From NCBI RefSeq assembly GCF_029227915.1, contig NC_079884.1, positions 13,580,001-13,644,000 on the forward strand: a stretch of 64,000 nucleotides of DNA, in the 5' to 3' direction. Of the stretch, positions 13,448 to 23,876 are shown piece after piece (position 1 is the first letter of the stretch; each line of letters opens with the position of its first letter). Under the pieces are notes generated by a model that did not search any database, was not told the origin of the DNA, and saw only the letters and a list, made by a program, of their open reading frames with translations. Origin of the DNA: Hydractinia symbiolongicarpus (taxonomy: Eukaryota > Cnidaria > Hydrozoa > Anthoathecata > Hydractiniidae). A program made the translations under genes and the position numbers.

Positions 13448-16400
13448 ATGGTGAGTTTTCCTTCTGGAATTATTCTTGCTGAGTTTTCTGAGTTTATGAG
13501 GTATTACCAGATTCAGATTCAATATTGCTAAATTTATATGAAAGCTTAAGTGTAATCGTAGTATTTTTTTCTGGTCTTTTTTTTACCTATTTTTTTCATT
13601 TTGCCCAACCGTTATCTCCCCCACTCCCTAATTGCTATAAAGAAATAGTGTTTCTAGGCGCAATTTATTTTTCCTGATAGATATTAGAATTTTCTTCCCA
13701 AAATTTGCATGTGTTTTTCTTTTAACAACTAGTATATTATTAGCTCCATAAAAAGATAGTATAAAAAAGTTAAAAAAGAACAGAAAAATTATTTATCGGT
13801 ACAAACAAGAAGTTTTAGAAATATTATGTTTGTGGGTTTGCATCTGTAGAGTGGAACTCAACAGTATTTTGGAGATGAAACAAAAATCTGTCAAGATTCT
13901 TGCAACGAAAATAACAATTTCTGGCATAACAACGTAAATATATAGGAAAAAACTGACGATCTAAGACATTTATGCTCGCACATTGATTGCATGTTCTTTT
14001 AATATTACTACAGATCAGATATAGATGCAAAATTCTATTTGTCATGAAAAAAATATAAAAACAAAACGATGGGCAAAGTGTAGCTATCAGCGATTGTTTG
14101 TTTGCTAGCTATAAATCGTGTGTATGTGTAATATTTTTGAATAACCCCTTTCCTTTAGGCTGTTACCTTACACACAGATTTAGGAGACATCAAAGTTGAA
14201 TTGTTTTGTGAGGAAACTCCAAACACGTGCGAGGTATAAAAAAATATTTTAAATAAATAAATTTTATTTGTTACCGTCTTTAGTTTTCGTGAAAAAAGAA
14301 AACTGGTGTGGTTTTGAAATAGTTTTGAAACATTTTGGGTAATAAAAAATCATGTCTTTCGCGCGTGCGAGGATCAAAATCCGATTCGGTGCTTGTCTGA
14401 TGCGGCGCGATCCAAATAAGTGGAAACCAGGCTTTAGTTATCTTTCCCGCCATTTTTATTTGTAAAATGAAATTGACATAACATTTCAAAAAAAGATTGA
14501 GAAACAAAAACTTAAATATGGAAGGCTTCGTACGCCGAAGAATTATTTGTTTATAATTATTTGAAAAATTTGTCTTTTGCTAGCGGTTTCGTTTATTTTT
14601 TTTTATAGTTTCACTACTTGGCTACTAATTCTAAAATCAGGAAAAATGCATACATAGATTGTGCTTCAAATTAGAATTTTGTTTTTTGTTATAAGAATTC
14701 CGAAAACATATGCGTACATGTTTTTGTTTTAGAATTTTTTAGCATTATGCGCCAGCGGATATTATAACGACTGTCTCTTCCACAGGTAAAGGTTATCAAT
14801 AAAGCTTTTTATGTTTATTTATTAGTTTTTACATATATTTCGCAGTTGTTTACCGCGATTTGTTGGAAAAAAAAAGAGTGTTCAGATTTCTGATTTCTGT
14901 TGTATCCAAATCTTTCATTGTTTGTAGGTAATGTTAGATCTTAATAGTTGTTTTTAAGGTTAACACCCAAAGCTTGTTCTTTACCTTTTTTTAATTCAAA
15001 GTTTCTTATAGAAATACCTAAAAAAACATTCGTATTTTGGATGTGTAGATTGCTACTTTTTCGGTCTCGTCATCGCCTCTTTTTTTTCGTTAGACACGTT
15101 CTTTGTTTTAAATAAGTGTAGGTTAAAAAACAAAAAAGAATAAACTTTAAAAAATTTTGAAAACAATGACTTAATTTAGTGCCATGTCCGTTTCATTATG
15201 AAACGGTTTTTTGTTTATTTCATTTGAACACATTTGCTTGAATTCGATTGGTTAGAAATTTTAGCGCTAAATTAATTAGGATGCAGAAATTTTTATAAAA
15301 AGGTATAAACTTATGCTTTTTTTAGCCACGAAAGTTCTTATTCGCGAACTTAGAAATTTATTTTTTAAGAATAAAAAGTTTTCTTCCAACATTTGACATC
15401 TTATCGAGAGACATTTGTTAATATGTTTTATTTTTATTTTTAGAAATATTAAAGGATTTATGATACAAACTGGTGATCCGACAGGTTTGTGCGCCTATTT
15501 ATTCCAATGTTTTCCCAATTTTTTTAAGCATGTATTCACATTTTTCAATCATCTTAGGTTTCATAATGGTGGGTTTCCACTTAATCCTTTAACTCTCTAT
15601 TTTAAATAAATTTCGCAGGGGTTAAATGTAGCGAACTTCGGCTAATTTGAAAATTACATTTCCGTGCAAATTTAGAATTGCGGGAGATTAAATTAAAAAA
15701 GCACTGATTCATGAAAATTTCCAATTTTTTTATACATTCATGTTGGCTTTCAACTAACCAAATTTGCAATATTTCTTATCGCAATGTTTCTTATCACAAT
15801 GTTCATGTAAACAATTTGATACGCGATAATTTGTGTCGCAAAATTTCCATTCCCCGGCTAAAATATTTGAGAATATTTTTGCCAAAAATAGAATTTTCTT
15901 CTAAGAAAGGTATCAAAAACAGGAAATCGTTTTTAAAAAAATTGTCAAAGAATTGGTGTTACCATCTGCCGAATCAACACCGAAAAAATAAAAGTAGGAA
16001 AATCGCGAAATATTTGAAAGAAGACAGTCCGCGAAATTAAATCCCAGTGAAGTTGGGGCTTGCCAATCGAAGTTCACTGATTCTTTCTGATAACTTGTGA
16101 CTGGATTAATTAGATCTTGTCTTGTTAATAGCTCCAGATCTTGTTGTTTAACCTGTTCTGGCATTTAATTGGCAATTTCAAATAATATTGATTTTGTTTC
16201 AAATGCTAGCTAGCTACTAGGTAGCTGGCTACCTAGCAAGTGTATATCTTTGGAGGAAGCAATTTATTTCGTAAAGTTCTTTAACATGAATATATTATGC
16301 AAAGTTATACTACATAATAATGCGTTTCATCTCCGTTTTTTGTGTAGCAGTTAATTTAATGAAACTCTGCGTCGATTTTATCATCTCCTTCCTGCCTCGT

Positions 16401-19400
16401 TTTTTGTTCACATCATGCGCCCTTTTGGAATTTTTAACTCTCGCCATTAGATCACCTGACTATAAACATTGTTTAGTTGAGTGATCCCAGCTGCTGACGT
16501 CCGCATACAAGGCCTTCATGGCTTTATATCGTCGCATTATTACCTTTAGAAATGCCTATTCGCAAAAATTAATTGACTTTTTTCCAAAGAAATTTTTCAC
16601 AAACCTACTTTCGAAACGAAAAGACCTAATAAATGACCCCTAATTTAAAAAATGTCCACATCTGCTACTCAGAAGATTTATTTATAGCCTTGATTCGCGA
16701 AGTTTTTTTTCCGCGAAATATGCCTCTCGTAAAAATCTATTCCGCTAAAATTTCTTCCCCTAAGCAATTTTATAAAAGTTGTTTTCCTGTTTGGTTTGTC
16801 TCGTTACTTATGCTTTAAATCTTTTTGGTTTTAGGTACTGGTAAAGGTGGAAAGAGTATATGGGGTGGCAAATTTGCTGACGAAATTGTTCCGTATTTAA
16901 AGGTTTGCCTTAAAATCGCCGTAAAATTGGATTTCTCATATTTGAAAAACAAATCTTCACCTCAACTTACCGTATATTTTAAATTCTTGATGTGTGATAT
17001 ATTAGAAACCATTGTTTTTTTTCTTAATTTTTTTAAGTCTAATGAATAACTTTATTGTTAACCTTTGGGTAATAACCTTTTATATTCAATCATATGATGG
17101 GAGCCAGTAAAGCTGATATTGTCTTGTTACAGTGTTATTACAAACAAGGTCAAAAACAGTTTGCAGTCACATTTTCTTTCTCAAATGACAAATGTCGAGT
17201 ATCCGTTAAAAACTAATAATATCAATGCTTTAATTGAAACAGGTTATTTTATGAATGACTGGAAATAACAAGCCACAATGGTGAAAATAAAGTGTAAACT
17301 GACTTATTTACTTACTTACAAAGCTGCATACATTGCTGGTATTTTTAAGCAAATATGACCTTTCCCCAAAAAATCAATTGTTCGCTTAAAAGAATTACAA
17401 TCTAAAAAAACAGATTATCTTGGTGAATCACATAATTTATGTCATCTTTACTTCGTCTATCAACAAGAACTGCGTGGGCAAAACATACCTTACCTAGAGG
17501 CAGGATTGTAGCTAATATATTCTTATATACATAGTGTAAAAACTGCACGACTTCGAGCCTTTTTTCCAAAAATTCTACACATAACTTTAAATAGAAGCAT
17601 AGATATGCTGCGAATGGTACTACGAGCAAACTTTGTTAAAGTTTAGTAAAAAGAACTCTTCAGTACACCTTTCCCGAATTTCATCAATTATAATAATTAT
17701 GACGTCATCCAAAATTTTATAATGGTTCTGTGCTCTTCAAGTAAGGATATTCAGATAGAATACTAAATTATCAACACAAAAATGATGTTTTTAGAGGAAT
17801 ATAATATTCTAGTTGGATTTTATTTAGATTTAAAGAAAATAATTATGAAAACGAGGCTATTCTTAGGAAGCTCGGCTATATGAAGGGTTTGACCGTAACA
17901 TTCAGCTCGGAACGGAGGCACTTAACGAACAGAAATATTTACGAAATTTGTTATACCTTTTGCTAAGGAACTTAGGGATAAGAATCATTTTTAGTATAGA
18001 ACCTCTTTAACTGAGTTTGGCATAATTAGGAAATTTGGGAAAGGTCTATTTTCCTCAATTTTAAAAAAATCTCCTCAAATCTCCTTTTAAAGTAGATTTC
18101 CATTGGCAACATTTTTGTAATGACAGTGATGAGAGTAAAAAGAAGCGTCACGTGTTTAGAAAAAAATGACAATGCAGACAAACAGCAATCCCCGAGATGC
18201 GTGCAATTTTTTACTTGGTATACTTTAAAAATGTTTATATAAGAAATTAAAATTATGATTTGGAAACAATTTTGTTGAATTTTAACGTTTTTTTTCGCAA
18301 TCTAGAGGTGCTAATAGTTTTGCATGAGAGAAGACACTAAAATTAGGCGCCCTTAAAACAAAGTCGCTTCCCACGGTACTGAATTTATAGATTTTTTTAT
18401 CTTTATCCACGGCAAATTAAGCACAATTCCTTCAAAAATCGAAAACCACTTGGACTCTCACAATACACTTTTTTTATTTAGAACAATTTTATAAGTACAA
18501 ATGAGCCTGGGAATAGCTAAAAAATAAGAACAAAATACGAACAATCGCAAGACTGAAACTTACTGATTTTCTTTTTTTACTGAAAAAAACACAGCAAATT
18601 AGGAAAATACATATTTCAAGGCAAATTTCTGCATAGTTCAATTGGATATCAAATATTTGTATGTACTGTAAAATATAAAAAAAAACCTCGAAATATAAAA
18701 GCAATTTCTGGCTGACCATAAAAAAAGTAGTAACAGGCCTTATGCTCAGGCTAGTCAGATATGTTTGATCATATGTAGCAAAATTTAAAAAAGTAAAAAA
18801 AAAAACATATTCCAAAAAAATCATTCATATTTTAGACATTAGACGAAAATCATTCAAGGTTGTCAAAATTATTCTAGGGATCAAAAGATCATTCAGGGTA
18901 GTGTAGGCTAAAGGTATGGAAAGTGTTTGTTCTGTGTATATATGCACCGAGAAAACACTTTGCACGTGTCAAAAATCACAACATGGCGAGTACAGCAACA
19001 AAGCTGATGACAGTGAAAGAAGCAATAATTAAATGTTCCCCAAGATCGATTATTTCCAACGTCATTACAAGAACGTAGGAACTTCTCCTTAATGCTGCTC
19101 AAGCTATTATCCCCAATATCAGCAACAATAGTAATGGAGATGGAATGCCTAATAACATTAAGACTTCCCGTTACTTTACTTAATTACTTACAGTAAGGTA
19201 GCCCAGTAACAACAGCAATTAAATATGAACAGGCATTATTCCTTCCCAATTAAAAAAAAATAGATTACTAAACACATATAAATACATTTGTCATGTTATG
19301 TATAAGAGCATTTTCTTTTTACGATTTTTATCAGGATTTAATCACCCCCTGGTGACCTGTTAAAGCTGCTTTCACACAATCAGATTTTATATTATATACA

Positions 19401-20623
19401 TAAGAAATTAATCGTGCAACATGCAGTATATTATGGACATTTTTATGACCATATGTGACACGTCCTTTTTTTATATATAAATACATATAGGCCTGATCCA
19501 ATCACAATGCCCTACAATTTTGCTGAAATATTTAAAAAACACACACACACACACAAAATAGACAGAATGGAGTGAGGAAAAAATTATTTATGATAAAGAA
19601 TGTCAGGAAGAACTCAAATTCGCAGGGATAGACTTATCGACAGTTGAAAGAAATATTTAAAATAAATTTGGTGAACGTAGAATGACGCCCGTCTGAATTG
19701 ATATTGCAAGCTTCTGTAAGATTCCCCTACAGACAGTATAAATATAAAGAATTCTCCTTAAATATGTTTTTTTACTTTCTTGAATTTTCTAACATACTTC
19801 ATGGTTAGTATAAGAAAAAGTGTAAGCGTTTTGCAGCTGTTTTTATTAAATATGGCTCGATTGCCCAAACTAGTACTATATTCTATCACTCGAAAAATTA
19901 AATTCACCTTTTAGGTAGGTGAGTTTAGCAATACGTGGCAAGATATATGTCTCGTTTAATATACATAAAAAACAATCTTCACTCTACATTTTAAAAACCT
20001 CAGTACTGGACTACCTACTCCCCCCCAAAAAAAAAAATAAATAAATAAAAGATGTTTGACCATCTCTCGTGGTTTCTATTTCAGCATAATGTAAGAGGGA
20101 TACTGTCCATGGCAAATAGTGGCGTGGATACAAATGGAAGCCAATTTTTTATAACGTATGCCAAACAGCCGCATCTTGACATGAAATACACTATCTTTGG
20201 GAAGTAAGTAGGGTTTTAAAGTATTCTTTTAGAAAACCTTTTAACATTTATCTACATAATTGCGTGAGGATTTCGCTGCAAAACCGCATACAGTTGTCCC
20301 TTTAACATAAAAGAAATCCATGTATAAAAAGAATACTAGGTTCCTTTAATATATGAATTTCTGTAAATTATATGAAATTATAAGTAGCTTCGTAAGTCTC
20401 CATGCACACTGCTGCTTTTTCACATAATGTTAGCTTTTCTAACTTAAAGGTGAGCATAATTTTTTTTATTGCTTTTTTCATGTTTTTAATTTTCAGAGTG
20501 CTAGATGGTTTTGATGTTTTGGACGACTTAGAAAAGCTACAGGTCAATGAGAAAAACTTTCGACCTGTTGATCAAATCAGAATAAGAAGCGTTACTATTC
20601 ATGCAAACCCATTAGCAGGGTAA
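13448..20623 (+). CDS. PPIL3: PPIL3, cyclophilin-type peptidyl-prolyl isomerase (spliceosome-associated)
   Basis: Peptidyl-prolyl cis-trans isomerase-like 3, a small single-domain nuclear cyclophilin found with spliceosomes. Coding exons: 13448-13450 (ATG only), 14159-14233, 14733-14785, 15444-15484, 16835-16902, 20085-20203, 20497-20623. Phases close exactly and give 161 residues, the same length as human PPIL3. The start is supported by the conserved continuation [19 protein letters not shown]. Visible landmarks are [14 protein letters not shown] (catalytic Arg44, Gln52), [16 protein letters not shown] (Gln100, Phe102) and [12 protein letters not shown]. In the last, His110 replaces the tryptophan of cyclophilin A, as is usual in PPIL3. 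It ends HANPLAG. It is in tandem with HPS5 and convergent with the giant cadherin gene. Confidence 0.96.
14325..14475. mobile_element. Possible mobile-element fragment in PPIL3 intron 2
   Basis: A locally GC-richer island inside an AT-rich intron, with CGCGCGTGCGAGG and, on the minus strand, CCTGGTTTCCACTT followed by GGATCGCGCCGCATC. Base composition and the word type suggest a short dispersed element. I could not define its ends. Confidence 0.25.
15340..16765. repeat. Cluster of TTCGCGAA-type words in PPIL3 introns
   Basis: Intron DNA flanking and following the exon 15444-15484 is dense in short near-palindromes built on CGCGAA or TTCGC: near 15342, 15615, 15820, 15835, 16030, 16560, 16700 and 16710. 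Similar words occur at the ends of the MITE-like element 12174-12536 and in the giant-gene intron 61926-62189. I read this as remains of one dispersed family, with low certainty. A palindromic CTAGC cluster lies at 16206-16240. Confidence 0.3.
16903..20084 (+). other. 3.2-kb PPIL3 intron
   Basis: The longest PPIL3 intron is AT-rich, with a CA microsatellite at 19540-19555 and an AAAT run at about 20036-20050. A stretch at about 18940-19180 has a coding-like feel on the plus strand but contains stops and matches nothing I recognise. The other PPIL3 introns over 300 bases (13451-14158, 14234-14732, 14786-15443, 15485-16834) hold only the elements listed separately. Confidence 0.6.
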
Positions 20624-20664
20624 AAGGAAGTACTCTGTAATTTATAATATTTGGTTTTTAATAC

Positions 20665-20670
20665 ATTAAA
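20665..20670 (+). promoter_or_regulatory. Possible PPIL3 polyadenylation signal ATTAAA
   Basis: The variant signal ATTAAA lies 41 bases after the PPIL3 stop codon. Support is positional only. Confidence 0.35.
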
Positions 20671-21460
20671 ATCACATGTATGAAATACTGTTATTCTTTT
20701 CGTCTTTTTTGCTTCCCAGATCATCACGAAATCAATTAAATACATTTATATAAGCAAGTGGAAATTTGAAATCAGACTGTGCCAAAAACGCAATCTAACG
20801 TTATGCTTATTGGGAAAAATAAAAACTAAAACGTTCCCTTTTAGTCCCGTTTTTACCTTTAAAAGAACAGCAACAAAACTAAAGGTACAATTACACAAGA
20901 CAAGTTTTGACAGTATAATGGTGTTCAGCAAGTTTTATTGTGTATACGAAATTAGAAAAGTCTCTGTCGATTTAAAATACACATAACACACTAAAAACAC
21001 ACCCCAGAAATATTCAATAAGCTGGACAACATGCTTTACATATGCTTAAGAAATTCCCCTATCACAGCTAATTATGCTTATAAGCGTTATGCTTAACAAA
21101 AACATGTAAATGCACTAAAGACCCGTAGATTGAAGTTCCTGAGAAATTTTTTAATTGTAATTCCTTGGGTTAAGAAATATAAAATAGATTATGTCCGATA
21201 TTATTTCATCGCACTTTGTTTTCGATATATATGTAGAGATTGCCTTAAAACTAATTGTCATTTGGAAATATGCCCTAACTTATTAGCTTACAACAAAACT
21301 AGCTACACCCTTTGGAAGCAGATACACCCTGATAAAGGCTAAGGCTGAGATTTGAGTCTCATCAACTGATCAATCTAAAAATTTGAGGAAGTTAGGCAAC
21401 AAAGGCTCAAACCTGAATGAGCTAACAAGGTATCTCTACAACAAAGTCTTATGTTAATAT

Positions 21461-21884
21461 ACACGTCTTTTTATATAAGAAACTCAGGCTCAAATTTTGC
21501 AAAATTTAAGAAACATGGCGAGGCTGAATTGGTAAGGAACATATTTTTAAGAAACGTGGAACTTTTAAGAAATATTTTTTTTTAACAAAGTAGCCTAAAA
21601 GTAATCTATATATTTGCAAAAAAAGTCAAAGATGTTGCCGTTATAACGGTTTCTTATGTGGAAAAGCTGCCCAAAAAAGGAGTTGAGCCAAGATCGCCTA
21701 ATCTAAACAATATTTTTAGAAAAATTTCAGGATAAGGTTGCACGCAAATTTTGTGTTTCTTATATAAAAAAGCGTGTAGTAGATTGCACCCTTTAAATAT
21801 TTAAAATATTTTTAGAAACAAGAAAAATTTCAGGGTAAGGTTGTACACAAATTTTGTGTTCTTATATAAAAAAGCGTGTAGTAG
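21461..21884. repeat. Inverted arm plus tandem duplication (MITE-like)
   Basis: A ~72-bp segment at 21711-21782 is repeated at 21807-21884, including the core CTTATATAAAAAAGCGTGT. The 23 bases at 21461-21483 are the inverted complement of 21755-21777 with two mismatches, giving a potential long hairpin. This looks like a small inverted-repeat element whose right end was duplicated. Confidence 0.5.
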
Positions 21885-23035
21885 CTTTTGAAAAATTTGA
21901 ATACCACGCATAGCAACTTTAAGTGAATAAAGTAATTTTTACAGATTAAGTAAGAGTGAAAAAAACTTACACATTTTACATTTTTTAAAAACAAAAATTT
22001 TCTTGATTCAACCACATTAAGTACTAATAATTTCCTAATCAGTTTTCTATTTAACTTAATTCTTAAATAAATGTCTGATTTAACATTGTCCAACTCCTGG
22101 AAAAACTGCATGTTTATCATGTCTTTTGATTTGCACTTTTTTTTTACCCCATCGTGTGGTCAACTTAAGGACCTTTAAATTGCATTGACAGTTAGCACCT
22201 AATGTTTTTACCAAGGTCGGAAGGTTGCTTCAAGAAGAACAACCTTATTTTCAATTTCGTAAAAGTGGACCGGGTTTTTTAATATGGTTCTCTAAACTAA
22301 AATTTCCGTTTATAGTTACCTAGGAAATAAATTTGACAAAGTAGTAATTACCGACCTTAAAATTGAGAATTATCTCCAGTGTCCGTTTGAAAGGGGATGG
22401 CACTAAGTAGCTACAGCATCTTCAGTTAGGCGTAAATTTCTGTGTGCATGACTGACCCATGTTTAAATTTTGTGATTTTCCTGAACTAGCCTGTTCATAA
22501 TTCAATTTTATGCAAAGGAATGTTTAGGTCACTCATTCACTGCAAATCACTGGAATACTTTCTCACTGACTTATCATTTTAAATTTTGAAGTTTTAAGGA
22601 CAGGAAAACACTTTTAAAGAATTCGTAACTTTTTTCGAGAAAGACCGTAGAATGACTAATGTAACCAGACGCGGTTGATCTTTTTATCAGTTTTTTTAGA
22701 TACAAAGTTATGCAAGGTGGACAAGAAGAGTACATTTAGTTGATGTAGGTTTGGGGGGGACTATGCGGAATTGGTAAGTATGCTTATTCTACGCAAGAAA
22801 GAAATGATAACGAATAATATACAATGAAATATTATATTTAACTTTTAGTTTACAAAAGAATGTGCATTTCTAGTTTACAAAGAATATATTTAGTAGAATA
22901 AAAAAGTTTAAGTCAAGCAAATATTTTTTTAAGTTTTTTTTCAGCTTGAAGTAACATAGTACAAAAAAAGTGCAATACAAAAAAAATTTAAAAAATTAGA
23001 AAATATTAGGATTGTTTTTGAATTTTTTCATATTT

Positions 23036-23876
23036 TTAAAGTCTTGTCAACGTATCGTCTGCGGGTGCATTATCGTCTTCCACTAACACGCGCACTTGTT
23101 CAGGGGCTGTTTCAGCTTCTCCTTCGTAGGTGTGATAAGTTGTGGTTGTTGTAGTGGTTGTTATTGTCTGCCGTGTTTTGAGATCGTCATCAGAGTCATC
23201 ATCGTCAACAACTGAAACAAAATTTAAATACTTAAAACAATCTGAAAAAGAGAATGTTGCTAAAAAAAATCATATTATTCAGCCCACAGTTTCACCTTAC
23301 CTTTATGATATGTGACGTAATCCGGTTGATCATACTGGGTGGTCTCGGCAGGTTTGCCTAACGATGACGAGTCATCTGTAAATGAAAAGTAATCAAAATT
23401 ATTAATGACAATTTCTTGATAAACTGTCATTTTAACCCGATAAAAAACAATGTAGTTCTCTCTTGTCACTTACCAGAATCTTTAGGACTGCCACTGACGT
23501 CCTCGGTATGTTCTTTTCTCGTGATGATAGGTTCATGCTTTCCTGATGGGTCAATAGTTAGTTGAATATCCATGCTTTCCCATTCAGGCTGCTCCTCGAT
23601 AAATTTAATACTTGCGGATCTAGTTTCGTATTCCTTTCGTTGTGGCTCAGGGGTTTGTTCTGGTGAGTCCAGGATAACCATACTGTGTGTTTGTGTCTCT
23701 ATTATTGTCGGGTTAAAATCATTAACGGTTTTGACTTTTACTGTGTCTTTATCGGTATAGGTTTCTTTTTGAGCAATGCTGTAGAAATTTGTATCAGTGA
23801 TTCTTGGTGGGGCGTCAACTTGATCTCTTACACCCACACTGTATCCGTATGCTGCATCTACTCTGTATCGACGTTT
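23036..23876 (-). other. Cytoplasmic tail with C-terminal PDZ ligand
   Basis: Exons 23474-24016 (rest), 23301-23375 and 23036-23211 give about 230 residues. The tail is rich in Thr, Asp, Glu and Pro, with several Tyr (YGYSVGV, NFYSIAQ, DYVTYHK, THTY-like YHTYEG), an acidic DDDDSDDD run, a Thr run before YHTYEG, and the end DDTLTRL. T at -2 and L at the end fit a class I PDZ ligand, as in proteins ending TRL. I see no beta-catenin- or p120-binding motif and no enzyme domain, so classical cadherin signalling is not indicated. Confidence 0.8.

Larger units (their letters stand above)
20624..23035. other. Spacer between convergent PPIL3 and giant cadherin genes
   Basis: 2.4 kb between two converging 3' ends. 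It should hold both 3' UTRs. Apart from the inverted/tandem repeat at 21461-21884, I see no gene or RNA. Open frames such as 21130-21342 and 21830-22120 have no recognisable domain. Confidence 0.6.

Noticed and set aside
15711-16164. Overlapping open frames 15711-16040 (+) and 15913-16164 (-)
   Set aside because: Inside a PPIL3 intron, AT-driven composition (Lys/Asn/Phe runs), no domain.
18908-19230. Coding-like stretch on either strand in the long PPIL3 intron
   Set aside because: Interrupted by stops and matching no protein I recognise; too weak to call a pseudogene or transposase relic.
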